From NCBI GenBank assembly GCA_964391805.1, contig CAYMNK010000008.1, positions 36,974 through 100,973 of the forward strand: a DNA stretch of 64,000 nucleotides, written 5' to 3'. The position numbers were made by a program, and so were the translations under genes. The notes beneath the pieces were generated by a model, which was not told where the DNA came from, did not search any database, and was given only the letters and a program-made list of their open reading frames with translations. Positions 9,906 to 17,912 of the stretch are shown here, in pieces. Every line of letters starts with the position of its first letter. Position 1 is the stretch's first letter. The stretch is from RUG14300 sp964391805 (lineage in GTDB: Bacteria; Bacillota; Clostridia; Christensenellales; CAG-1252).

Positions 9906-10928
9906 ATGAGTAAGGTTAAGCAATCATTCAAAAAGGTATTCAAATCTATAGGTACTTGGTTCAAAAATCATTTACCGACTAAACGTAGACTTATACAGGT
10001 CTATGCTATGCTTTTGTTTAACTGTAACTTCAAAGGCTTCAAATCGGGCAATATTTATAAGGGTGCTACTAAAAACCTATGCGTCCCCGGATTAAATTGC
10101 TATTCGTGCCCGGGCGCCGTAGGTGCTTGTCCTTTGGGTTCACTCCAAAATGCACTTGCCTCCTCTAAAACCAAAACACCTGCATACATATTAGGCATAT
10201 TGGTAATGTTCGGTATATTGCTCGGTAGAACCATTTGCGGATTTTTGTGTCCTATGGGACTTATACAAGAATGGCTCCATAAAATCAAAACGCCGAAGGT
10301 CAAAAAAAGCAAAGCAACGAGAGTTTTATCCTATCTTAAGTATGTAATCCTTGCAATATTCGTTATATGTATACCTATTATGTACCAAACAGGCGTACCC
10401 GCTTTCTGTAAATACATCTGTCCGTCGGGCACCTTACTTGGCGGTATAGGATTGCTCATCAATCCAAATAATGCAAGCATGTACGATATGCTCGGTCCCC
10501 TCTTTACATGGAAATTCCTATTATTGGTGGTTTTCGTAGTTGCAAGCGTATTTATGTATAGATTTTTCTGTCGCTTCTTCTGCCCCCTCGGTGCTATCTA
10601 CGGATTTTTCGCCAAGGTAGCTCTTCTCGGTGTGAAACTCGATAAGAATAAGTGTACCGATTGCGGATTATGTATATCGGTTTGTAAAATGGATATTCAT
10701 AGAGTCGGTGATCACGAATGTATACAATGTGGCGAATGTATCAAGGCATGCCCCTCTAAGGCAATTTCCTGGAAAGGCTCTCAGTTCTTCCTCAAACAAA
10801 ATGCAGTTGCCGATATATCCACCCCCGTACCTACCGAAAAAGTGGATTTGATGGCAATGGCTAATAATGTGAATACCGTAAGTAACGAAAACGATACAAT
10901 TGAAAGCGAGGTGAAAGACAATGACTAA
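9906..10928 (+). CDS. NapH/YccM-type membrane polyferredoxin (4Fe-4S binding protein)
   Basis: 340 residues. An N-terminal Cys cluster (Cys59, Cys65, Cys68, Cys75) precedes membrane segments near 93-112, 143-163 and 204-222. Three CxxxCP-type motifs follow: CGFLCP (111-116), CKYICP (168-173) and CRFFCP (222-227), as in NapH, NosR and YccM. A soluble 2x[4Fe-4S] ferredoxin domain carries Cys250/253/256/260 and Cys272/275/278/282. Members of this family move electrons between cytoplasmic donors and membrane or extracytoplasmic acceptors. The gene starts 4 bases after the upstream stop without a strong ribosome site, consistent with translational coupling, and overlaps the thioredoxin gene by 8 bases. 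No nitrate or nitrous oxide reductase is nearby, so a thiol-redox role is more likely here. Confidence 0.85.
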   Translation: MSKVKQSFKKVFKSIGTWFKNHLPTKRRLIQVYAMLLFNCNFKGFKSGNIYKGATKNLCVPGLNCYSCPGAVGACPLGSLQNALASSKTKTPAYILGILVMFGILLGRTICGFLCPMGLIQEWLHKIKTPKVKKSKATRVLSYLKYVILAIFVICIPIMYQTGVPAFCKYICPSGTLLGGIGLLINPNNASMYDMLGPLFTWKFLLLVVFVVASVFMYRFFCRFFCPLGAIYGFFAKVALLGVKLDKNKCTDCGLCISVCKMDIHRVGDHECIQCGECIKACPSKAISWKGSQFFLKQNAVADISTPVPTEKVDLMAMANNVNTVSNENDTIESEVKDND

Positions 10929-11490
10929 AACTAAACTCGCAAAAGTATTGGAAATAGTAGCATGGGTTGTAGCAATCATAATACTCGTCGTAGCCATATT
11001 ATATTACAACGTTTTCAGTAAGGAAGAAGAAATCAAGGTATACAAAATCGGAGAAACTTGCCCTAATTTCGAAATCAGCCTATATAAAACCGCAGGATGT
11101 GATGGCGGTAATTATTCCCCTAAAGATTCGCGCGGACAGGTAACAGTGCTTAATTTCTGGTACACGACATGCGGACCGTGTGTTGAAGAATTGCCCGAAT
11201 TTAACGAAATTCAAATCGAATACGGCGATAAGATTAGAGTAATTGCACTACATTCATATACGATAGACAACGACATCGATAAACAAGCATTTATAGATGA
11301 AACATTCGGCGGTTACCAAATGAGTTTTGGACAAGACACTTCGTCCTTCGCTGTATTTACACATTTAGGCGGTAAAAGCGCCTACCCCATGACGGTAATA
11401 TTGGACGGTGACGGAATCATTCAATTCACAAGACAGGGTAAGATGTCCAAAGAAGAATTAAAAGCGGAAATAGATAAATTGATTGCTTAG
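10921..11490 (+). CDS. Membrane-anchored TlpA/ResA-type thioredoxin
   Basis: 189 residues: an N-terminal membrane anchor (about 7-28) and an extracytoplasmic thioredoxin fold with the active site FWYTTCGPC (Cys84, Cys87). The first residue before the motif is Thr rather than the usual Trp. Two further cysteines, Cys47 and Cys60, precede the active site and could form a structural or second redox pair. TlpA/ResA relatives reduce disulfides outside the membrane, for example in cytochrome or surface-protein maturation. The start overlaps the polyferredoxin gene by 8 bases, so the two are co-translated. The natural reductant would be the membrane pair encoded upstream; this is inference from operon structure. 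Confidence 0.9.
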   Translation: MTKTKLAKVLEIVAWVVAIIILVVAILYYNVFSKEEEIKVYKIGETCPNFEISLYKTAGCDGGNYSPKDSRGQVTVLNFWYTTCGPCVEELPEFNEIQIEYGDKIRVIALHSYTIDNDIDKQAFIDETFGGYQMSFGQDTSSFAVFTHLGGKSAYPMTVILDGDGIIQFTRQGKMSKEELKAEIDKLIA

Positions 11491-11513
11491 GTAGTTGCCT
11501 AAGCAATTTTTTT
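11482..11513 (+). terminator. Rho-independent terminator of the redox operon
   Basis: A perfect 10-bp stem (ATTGCTTAGG / CCTAAGCAAT) with a 6-nt loop is followed by seven T. The stop codon of the thioredoxin gene lies inside the 5' arm. Confidence 0.92.
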
Positions 11514-11514
11514 A

Positions 11515-11815
11515 ACAAGGAATAAGATTCCGACGCATTGCGTCAACTCAAATCATGTCATACTGAGCGAAGGTTGAAAACCGTAGTCGAACCCGCAGGG
11601 CAATGCGTAGCATTGGTATCTAATTCCGCATTAATAAATGCGGATGCAAAACATCAGCCTATCGTTAGCGTCCGCAAGATACCAAATTGTTACACAATTT
11701 GATTCTCACTTCGTTCGAATTTCGACTTCGCTCAGTATGACAGCGGACAAACATTCATTCCGCTCAGTATGACAAGATTGGATGCTATCGCTTGCCTTAA
11801 TATGGATAATTGACT
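11515..11815. repeat. Interspersed palindromic repeat cluster 1
   Basis: Contains GTCATACTGAGCG near 11558 and the complementary CGCTCAGTATGAC near 11732, so most of the unit can fold on itself. Internal hairpins include CAATGCGTAGCATTG (11601-11615) and CAAATTGTTACACAATTTG (11683-11701). A further half-copy follows at about 11760. No protein is encoded. Confidence 0.8.
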
Positions 11816-11830
11816 TATACTGTCAATAGA

Positions 11831-12045
11831 AAAAGTGCAAAATAAAAAGCAAGTGCGAGGACTTGTTTTTGGCGGGCGATTACTAATCGCCCCTACACAT
11901 TTGTCATATATTATTGCCGTTTATGGTGAAAAAGTATGAGCGTTTTTATGTTTTCTAAATAAGGATTTTAGATACCGATGCTATGCGTCACCCTTCGGGT
12001 TCGACTACGGTTTTCAACCTTCGCTCAGTATGACATTCGATGGTA
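11831..12045. repeat. Two-hairpin repeat (type ii, copy 1) followed by palindromic repeat cluster 2
   Basis: 11831-11895 has two stems: AAAAGCAAGT paired with ACTTGTTTTT, and GGGCGATTACTAATCGCCC (11874-11892). After an AT-rich spacer, 11970-12035 is a copy of the GACTACGG...CTCAGTATGAC family with the stem GATGCTATGCGTC (11977-11989). There is no gene in 11491-12113. Confidence 0.75.
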
Positions 12046-12061
12046 TTTTGCTGTGACGAAT

Positions 12062-12097
12062 AAAAAATGCCCGACCTCACTAAATGGGAGTCGGGCA
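12062..12097 (-). terminator. Terminator of the small lipoprotein gene
   Basis: Minus strand: TGCCCGAC ... GTCGGGCA stem followed by six T. An AT run on the other side (12102-12107) means it may also act on plus-strand transcripts. Confidence 0.85.
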
Positions 12098-12113
12098 ATA
12101 ATTTTTTAATTTC

Positions 12114-12515
12114 TTATTTACTTACAAGTGTTAATGTGTATTCACCATACTTAGCTTCGGTAACGACGGAATCGTTATCAAAAGTGTAATTGCTTGCGGA
12201 ACCATTAATCGATACACTACCGTCTTCTACGGTTAGTAAATGTACTTGATAAACACCGGCATCGGTAGTATCGGCACTAAAGAATGCAATACCGTTTTCA
12301 TCTGTTATAACAGGTGTTAAACACATCTCGCCTATACAAATTTGAACTCTTACACCGGCAATTTTTTCGCCGTCAGCGTTTACTACAATAAACTTATAGC
12401 CCTCACCGTACTCTACGGGTTTGTCGTCTTCTACACAGGCAACAAATGTAAACACGCAACCGATTAATAATACCAAAGTCAAGGTCGCGATCAATATTTT
12501 AGTTAATTTATGCAT
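12114..12515 (-). CDS. Small lipoprotein with one Cna-B-like domain
   Basis: 133 residues. The N-terminal hydrophobic segment ends in TFVAC, so Cys27 is the likely lipidated residue. The remainder (about 38-130) is a single beta-rich domain of the carboxypeptidase-regulatory / Cna-B type: 'VVNADGEKIAGVRVQIC' followed by 'TDENGIAFF' and 'YTLTLV', with one cysteine pair (Cys60, Cys65) that is unusual for such domains. Cell-surface lipoprotein; function unknown. It has its own promoter, GGAGG 7 nt before the ATG, and its own terminator, so it is monocistronic. The domain resembles those in the larger lipoproteins at 12917-15967 and 17913-21401. Confidence 0.85.
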   Translation of the reverse strand: MHKLTKILIATLTLVLLIGCVFTFVACVEDDKPVEYGEGYKFIVVNADGEKIAGVRVQICIGEMCLTPVITDENGIAFFSADTTDAGVYQVHLLTVEDGSVSINGSASNYTFDNDSVVTEAKYGEYTLTLVSK

Positions 12516-12531
12516 AAATATACCTCCGTTA

Positions 12532-12557
12532 TAAACACAAAACTCAGTTTGTGTTTG
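12532..12557 (-). promoter_or_regulatory. Leader hairpin of the small lipoprotein gene
   Basis: AACACAAA and TTTGTGTT arms around a short loop lie immediately upstream of the GGAGG site in the transcript. No T run follows. Confidence 0.4.
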
Positions 12558-12568
12558 TTATCTTATAT

Positions 12569-12598
12569 ATATTAGCACATTTCAGTCGAATAACGCAA
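12569..12598 (-). promoter_or_regulatory. Promoter of the small lipoprotein gene
   Basis: -35 TTGCGT (12598-12593), 18-bp spacer ending in TGC (extended -10), -10 TAATAT (12574-12569). Confidence 0.55.
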
Positions 12599-12664
12599 AT
12601 AATTTGCGCCTAAGAATGAAAAAATATACATTCTTTTATAGAAAAATAATTATACGTCACAAAA

Positions 12665-12842
12665 GTTGCAACGGCGATTAGTAATCGCCATATCCTTATT
12701 AACAAGAAGTCAGATACCGACGCTATGCGTCGCCCTATCGGGTTCGACTTCGTGCTTCGCATTTGAAATTGGTACCAATTTATAGGAATGTGGTATAATA
12801 AATTCAAGGAAATCAGTATGACAGCGGACGAGCACTATCGCA
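12665..12842. repeat. Palindromic repeat cluster 3, interrupted by a short insertion
   Basis: Starts with the perfect palindrome GGCGATTAGTAATCGCC (12673-12689), then a GACGCTATGCGTC stem and GGGTTCGACTTCG. The expected continuation is replaced by about 45 bp (12763-12807) bounded by TTGAA and TTCAA and containing the 16-bp palindrome AAATTGGTACCAATTT (12766-12781), after which CAGTATGACAGCGGACG resumes. There is no gene in 12516-12916. Confidence 0.65.
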
Positions 12843-12850
12843 TGGTGTAG

Positions 12851-12884
12851 AAAAAAGGACAATGGCTAACTCCACTGTCCTTTT
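12851..12884 (-). terminator. Terminator of the thioredoxin-domain lipoprotein gene
   Basis: Minus strand: AAAAGGACAGTGG paired with CCATTGTCCTTTT around a short loop, followed by T residues. Confidence 0.85.
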
Positions 12885-12916
12885 GCATTTTAAGGAATTA
12901 TTTACTGTTCCCTAAA

Positions 12917-15900
12917 TTATTCGTTAACATATAAACCTACATGGTCATAGTAGAGTGCAAAGCCGAGCCATGAATCTTCGCTGTCGTGTCCGATTCTATC
13001 AAGCGCCTTGGAAAGGATTTCAACAAGTTCTTCGGTTGCTTCTACTAAGCCATTAAGTTCGCCTTCGTTCTTTTCGGCTTCTTCGCAAAGTTTGAGGATA
13101 TAATCGCTGTAATCCTTATCATTATCCGAAGCAAAGTTAAAGAATTTACTTGATTGTCCGTCAATCATTGCATTACCTTCTGCAAGAGACTTAAGTGAAG
13201 TCGAGAATAACATGGATTCGGAATTTAAATTGATGTAAAGCTTGCCCTTAACACCATTATCGATCTCACCATCAATCAATTGATGATAAACACCGTCCTC
13301 ACCAAGACCATACTTAAGGTTATTAACTCTGTTGATTACAATAATAGTCTCGCCATCTTCATCAACAACAGCATTACCATTACTATCCACCAACCAAGTA
13401 TAGGTACCGTTGGAACAATCGGTCAATACATCCTTAGACTCGTCGATATATTTGATATAGAAATCAAGTTCGCCAAGCGTTGAAGGTAGGTCAAGTGCTA
13501 CGCTGATATAGTAAGTTTCGCCTTCATACATTGTTACATATACATCGAAATCTCCGTTTGCATCGTCGCCTCTGTTGTTTGCGCCCTTACCTATGATATT
13601 GATATAACAACCATCCTTTTGTGATTCTGCAGAACGGACAGAGTAAACTCTATATGCACCGGTCTTGGGAGCAACATACTTATAAACTACACCACGAGGT
13701 ACAAGAACCTTATCGACAACTACATGGTTTGCTTGGTTATCGCCCAAAGCCTCAAGTGCTTCCTTTTCGCCAAGTCCCTTCAACGGATTCTTGAAGGTTT
13801 CACCGGAGTAATGGTCATAGTAACTACAGAACTCAAGCCATGAATTCTCGGTATAGTAACTACCAAGCTTACTACCTTGATATTCACTGATGCTGAATTG
13901 ATAACAAATCGAATTGAGCACATTCATCAGCATTTCGTCGACGAGCGTATATCCTACCATATCCGAGTTACCTGAGAACCAACAATAGCCCTTGTAGGAT
14001 TCTACATAGCTATTCTCGGGAGAATTATCGATACCCGAGCTGAGGAAGGAAACAAGTCCCTTCAATCCGGCAACAGATCCGATGATTCCGCTAACAGAGT
14101 AGTCAGTTACGGATACATTGGAGTAATGAGTTGCTCCATCCAAGTTAGCCAATAGATACGGACCATCCGCTGTTCCTACGTGATAATAACCGTCGTCCTC
14201 GTTTAATACAGGTGTGATGTAGTTGGTCCATTGACCAATATCCATATCGTAGTTCCAAGAAGCAGGACGAAGAACATTAACATCTCCCTTGATTTCGGTG
14301 GTAGATACTGCTCTCATATTCTTAATTGCTACGACTTCGGTTCCGTTCAACCAACTGTCGGAAGAATCCTTGACGTAGGTAAGCATGAGTGTATGCTCTC
14401 TTCCGGCGTCTTCCTCATCGAGTGTAGCAGAAATAGGAGTATAAAGATAGCATGTCTTCCAACTATCACCGGTAACTCTATCGAGATCACATACCCAGCT
14501 ACCATCGATATAAACGCTTAGAACGTCTGCATTTACTATATCCTCGGTATTGGTCATATAATCGAAGGTGATAAATTCACCGTCATTGAGTTTGAACTTA
14601 TATGTTACCATAGCGGTGGTATTTCTATGTTTGATGTTACCTGCTACCAACGCACCGTCCGAAAGGATCCACGGCCATACGCTTTCGTCATCGCTTCCGC
14701 TGTATTCGCCTGCAAATCCGTTTTGGTTGATCTTTTCTACAATCTCACTCGATTCGGGCATTTCAACATTTGGCTTATCGGGTTCATCAACAGGGATTTC
14801 CACGGCATCGGGATCATATTTTGTTTGAACATAATCGGATGCAGTATAACGTTCAAATTCTTGTTTAAATAACGCTTCGGTACCACCACCCTTAAGGAAG
14901 TTACAAATCTTGCCGTAACGGTCTACGAATACAGTTCCGGGTATGGCTGTGCCAAAATATGCAGAGAAACAAGAATATAAATTCTCACTATCTTGTGCCA
15001 TATCGAAGGTCAAAACGGGAGAATAACTCGATTTGAAATTTGCAATAACAGACAACGAATCGGTATCTTCGGTTGATAATGCGATTACACACATTTTATC
15101 CTCATAACGCTCGTATGCAAGTTGTATATCGTCAAATTCGTTTTTACACGGAGCACACCAAGTCGCCCAGAAGTTAATCATTACGAAGTCGTACTCTTCA
15201 AGCGCCTTACTTAAAGTAAAAGTCTTACCTTCCGAGGTGATTACAGAGAAATCGTGGATGATATCATCCATCTCATATCTCGTATTCTTGGGGCGCTCCT
15301 CCGTAATAACCGATGATACAACCTTTATTTGTTGATCACCACCGACTTCGGCTGTGGATATTGAAGAATCTACCAATCTATATCCGGTGGGAAGATCGGA
15401 TACTTCTATCGAATAAGCCTTAGTTTCAGCTACACGGATACTTGCTACACCGTTTTCGTTGGTCTTTTTGGTACCGATGATAATGTCGCCATCCTTCAAC
15501 GTAACGGTTATATCTTCCATGGGCATACCGCCTTCGGTGATTACTGTGAGGTTGTACCTATCTGTTGCGTTTGCGGATGATAAATATACGGTCTTAGCAG
15601 TTTCGTTGGAATAAACAACCACTTCGTCCTCGTAGAGGTATCCTTCGGGAATGTTCTCGAGAATGATGATGTAATCGAGGCCAATACCCGCAGAGATGTA
15701 TGCAATACCGTCATTACCGGTGGTTGCAGCCGCATAGACCTCGTTATCCTCGGCGAGAAGCAGCTTAACCTCGGTATTAACTACAGGCTTACCATCGGGC
15801 GATAATACCGTAATAGCATATTGTGTTTTATCGATACCGTCATCAGGTGGATCGATAGTTTGAACACTACCGTTTCCCTTGTTACAGCATACGAAAATGA

Positions 15901-15967
15901 CCGATGCTACAACAACGAGTATCAAACATAAAACAATAGTTATAGTGTTTTTGATTTTACTTTTCAT
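12917..15967 (-). CDS. Large lipoprotein with two Cna-B-like domains and a TlpA-type thioredoxin domain
   Basis: 1,016 residues. The signal segment ends in VIFVCC (lipid Cys27 or Cys28). Two Cna-B / carboxypeptidase-regulatory-like domains occupy about 50-130 and 137-215. A thioredoxin domain spans about 238-385 with FWATWCAPC (Cys271, Cys274) and the cis-proline region AIPGTVF (341-347). The C-terminal 600 residues are beta-rich and unrecognised; two segments there share the pattern 'SWL-F--YYDH' (near 'ENSWLEFCSYYDHYSG' and at the C-terminus). It is likely tethered outside the membrane and takes part in thiol-disulfide exchange, perhaps as a client of the redox operon at 9062-11490. The thioredoxin fold is certain; the partners are inferred. 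Monocistronic, with promoter and terminator; AAGGAG lies 13 nt before the ATG. Confidence 0.88.
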   Translation of the reverse strand: MKSKIKNTITIVLCLILVVVASVIFVCCNKGNGSVQTIDPPDDGIDKTQYAITVLSPDGKPVVNTEVKLLLAEDNEVYAAATTGNDGIAYISAGIGLDYIIILENIPEGYLYEDEVVVYSNETAKTVYLSSANATDRYNLTVITEGGMPMEDITVTLKDGDIIIGTKKTNENGVASIRVAETKAYSIEVSDLPTGYRLVDSSISTAEVGGDQQIKVVSSVITEERPKNTRYEMDDIIHDFSVITSEGKTFTLSKALEEYDFVMINFWATWCAPCKNEFDDIQLAYERYEDKMCVIALSTEDTDSLSVIANFKSSYSPVLTFDMAQDSENLYSCFSAYFGTAIPGTVFVDRYGKICNFLKGGGTEALFKQEFERYTASDYVQTKYDPDAVEIPVDEPDKPNVEMPESSEIVEKINQNGFAGEYSGSDDESVWPWILSDGALVAGNIKHRNTTAMVTYKFKLNDGEFITFDYMTNTEDIVNADVLSVYIDGSWVCDLDRVTGDSWKTCYLYTPISATLDEEDAGREHTLMLTYVKDSSDSWLNGTEVVAIKNMRAVSTTEIKGDVNVLRPASWNYDMDIGQWTNYITPVLNEDDGYYHVGTADGPYLLANLDGATHYSNVSVTDYSVSGIIGSVAGLKGLVSFLSSGIDNSPENSYVESYKGYCWFSGNSDMVGYTLVDEMLMNVLNSICYQFSISEYQGSKLGSYYTENSWLEFCSYYDHYSGETFKNPLKGLGEKEALEALGDNQANHVVVDKVLVPRGVVYKYVAPKTGAYRVYSVRSAESQKDGCYINIIGKGANNRGDDANGDFDVYVTMYEGETYYISVALDLPSTLGELDFYIKYIDESKDVLTDCSNGTYTWLVDSNGNAVVDEDGETIIVINRVNNLKYGLGEDGVYHQLIDGEIDNGVKGKLYINLNSESMLFSTSLKSLAEGNAMIDGQSSKFFNFASDNDKDYSDYILKLCEEAEKNEGELNGLVEATEELVEILSKALDRIGHDSEDSWLGFALYYDHVGLYVNE

Positions 15968-16002
15968 GTATATACATAGACTCCTTATTTTAGTCTCTAA
16001 TA

Positions 16003-16032
16003 ATTATACAATTTTATGTAATAATAATGCAA
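16003..16032 (-). promoter_or_regulatory. Promoter of the thioredoxin-domain lipoprotein gene
   Basis: -35 TTGCAT (16032-16027), 18-bp spacer, -10 TATAAT (16008-16003). Confidence 0.7.
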
Positions 16033-16129
16033 GCGTTTGAAGAAAATATACGGAAAAAGAAGAAAAAAGTGAATAATATGTGAAAAGCAACGCAAATATA
16101 TATGAATGAATGTGCCATATAGGCGTATT

Positions 16130-16520
16130 CTCATCAACGATAGTCCGCCGTTATACTGTTTTCCTCCCGTCATACTGAGTCAATTTCGTCCGCTGTTATA
16201 CTGAGCAACCATTATAGTCATTCTAAGAGGAAGACGAAGTCTGTAGTCGAACCCGAAGGGTGACACGCAGTGTCAGAATCTTATTCCTTATTAATATGGA
16301 TGTCGCTTAATCAAATACTCGTTATCGTCCAAGATACTGCTCGGTTGTACCTCGCACTGCTTGGGCAGTTCGACTTCGCTAACGCTCCGCTCAGTATGAC
16401 ATGATGGGACGCTATCGCTTGCCTTGATGCGGATTTTAGATTCCGAAGCGTTGCATCGCCCTTCGGGTTCGACTACGATCTGTCGACCTTCGCTCAGAAT
16501 GACATATATACTAATGCGGT
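16130..16520. repeat. Palindromic repeat cluster 4
   Basis: Several joined units: CGTCATACTGAGTC near 16169, a TGACACGCAGTGTCA stem (16261-16275), a CGTCCAAGATACTGC module near 16325, GCTCAGTATGAC near 16390, and another GACTACGA...CGCTCAGAATGAC unit near 16471-16502. Short open frames here arise from the repeats. This accounts for most of the 637-bp gap between genes. Confidence 0.8.
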
Positions 16521-16540
16521 TTTTGTCCAAAATGGCAGTT

Positions 16541-16583
16541 AAGGGGCATTTATTGAAAAATCTTCAACAAATACCCCCTTAAC
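16541..16583. terminator. Long imperfect hairpin after the YitT gene
   Basis: AAGGGGCATTTATTGAA (from 16541) pairs imperfectly with TTCAACAAATACCCCCTT (to 16583), directly downstream of the YitT stop at 16605. There is no clear T run on the minus strand, so a terminator or 3'-stabilising role is likely but not proven. Confidence 0.45.
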
Positions 16584-16604
16584 AGGCAAATTGGATAAAA
16601 AATG

Positions 16605-17612
16605 TTAGTCTAAACTATTTATATCGGTGAAGCCTTTACCAAGGACGGAAGTGACGATGGAAATGTATGCAAAGGCATGTGGGTCCACTTCTTTTAATGT
16701 GCGTTTAAATGCAGACATTTGTCTTTTATGAATCAAGCAAATCAATACTTGTTTAGACTCGTCTGTATATCCACCTCTTGCCTCAACTATGGTTGCACCA
16801 CTACCGAGTTTATTGACGATGGCATGCTGAACTTCTTCACCCTTAGACGTAACGATTTCAAAACGAACGGCGGACGATAATCCGCTAAGCAATGTATCGG
16901 AAACCTTGGCGGCAAGGAATTCAAGCAATAAAGATAAAATGAGCGTGGTAATACCATTCATTACGAAAAATGCAAAAGCAATAATGATAGCATTCACTAT
17001 AAAAATAACATACGGTACATTCAGAGGAATTTTCTTCTTTTGTAAAATGACACTAATTATGTCGGTACCACCTGTACATCCACCAACTTTCAAACAGCAC
17101 GCTTGTCCGACACCCATAATTACCGAAGCGGCAATGGTTGCCAACAACACATTCTCATTATAGACAGGGATTTCGAATAAATCGATAAGCGCCGAAAAAC
17201 CCGCTTGAGCACCAACGAATAAAAATGTATATCCTGTAAATTTCCAACCTAAAAAAACAATGGATAAAATAAGCAAAGGCACGTTGACAATCGCGAACCA
17301 ATAACTACCCGAAATAGCGGGTACAGCCTTTTCGATCATCAGGGCAATACCCCAAGCACCGCCGGGGATATACTCGTTACCCGATACGAATATCTCGATA
17401 CCAACAGCATAAAGAAGGGCACTCAGCAAAATAGCGCATATCTTCAACGCAATCTTTTTACCCTTTTGGTGACGAGCATCAACTAAACCCTCGTCATTAT
17501 GGGTATCGACGATAGGCTCATTATTACCCTCGTTTGTATCGAGCGTAGTTAAGTTTTCGTTCTCGTGCCAACCGTCCTTTTCGATTTCAGAATTATGCTT
17601 ATTGTTTTCCAT
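16605..17612 (-). CDS. YitT family membrane protein (DUF161 plus C-terminal DUF2179)
   Basis: 335 residues from the ATG at 17612, which has GAGG upstream and a matching promoter; a longer frame would start within the promoter region. An acidic N-terminal tail of about 55 residues is unusual for the family. A multi-helix membrane region follows with the conserved 'SGNEYIPGGAWGIALMI' and 'GGCTGGTDIIS' segments. The C-terminal 80 residues form the soluble DUF2179 domain ('GSGATIVEARGGYT', 'LICLIHKRQ'). YitT proteins are widespread in Firmicutes and their transport function is not established. The gene is monocistronic. Confidence 0.9.
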   Translation of the reverse strand: MENNKHNSEIEKDGWHENENLTTLDTNEGNNEPIVDTHNDEGLVDARHQKGKKIALKICAILLSALLYAVGIEIFVSGNEYIPGGAWGIALMIEKAVPAISGSYWFAIVNVPLLILSIVFLGWKFTGYTFLFVGAQAGFSALIDLFEIPVYNENVLLATIAASVIMGVGQACCLKVGGCTGGTDIISVILQKKKIPLNVPYVIFIVNAIIIAFAFFVMNGITTLILSLLLEFLAAKVSDTLLSGLSSAVRFEIVTSKGEEVQHAIVNKLGSGATIVEARGGYTDESKQVLICLIHKRQMSAFKRTLKEVDPHAFAYISIVTSVLGKGFTDINSLD

Positions 17613-17652
17613 TTTGTACCGAACCTCATTGTTTAAAATATCACTATATAGT

Positions 17653-17681
17653 ATTATACAATCAATTCGACAAAAATTCAA
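17653..17681 (-). promoter_or_regulatory. Promoter of the YitT gene
   Basis: -35 TTGAAT (17681-17676), 17-bp spacer, -10 TATAAT (17658-17653). Confidence 0.8.
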
Positions 17682-17789
17682 TAAAAAAGCGAAACATTCA
17701 CAATATTTCCATCAAAACCGCCAATTATGACAACAGTATATTGCAAATTGTTATAGCAATTTTCAAAATATGAATTGGACTGTACCATC

Positions 17790-17845
17790 AAAGGTCACAC
17801 CACATTCCCTACGCTCAGTATATCGGAGTGGGAGACGTGTGCATT
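17790..17845. repeat. Degenerate fragment of the palindromic repeat (cluster 5)
   Basis: TACGCTCAGTAT near 17811 with flanks that no longer match other copies; a decayed or partial unit. The rest of 17682-17862 is AT-rich with nothing else recognisable. Confidence 0.4.
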
Positions 17846-17862
17846 TACTTATCTCATAAAGT

Positions 17863-17891
17863 AAAAAGCAGAGGGCACAATACCCTCTGCT
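17863..17891 (-). terminator. Terminator of the Cys-rich repeat lipoprotein gene
   Basis: Minus strand: AGCAGAGGG / CCCTCTGCT stem with a 7-nt loop, followed by a T run. Confidence 0.9.
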
Positions 17892-17912
17892 CATTTACTT
17901 TACATCCTGATA

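Noticed and set aside
9906..10928. Polyferredoxin as part of a nitrate or nitrous oxide reductase system
   Set aside because: No NapA, NapG, NosZ or other reductase genes are in the neighbourhood; the partner is a thioredoxin.
12785..12800. Plus-strand TATAAT as a promoter
   Set aside because: No -35 hexamer lies at 16-18 bp and no plus-strand gene follows before a terminator.
12610..12807. Minus-strand 65-codon frame upstream of the small lipoprotein
   Set aside because: It overlaps repeat cluster 3 and its 45-bp insertion; no ribosome site or domain is seen.
16291..16530. Minus-strand 79-codon frame in the gap before the YitT gene
   Set aside because: It lies within palindromic repeat cluster 4, and its translation simply reads the repeat modules.
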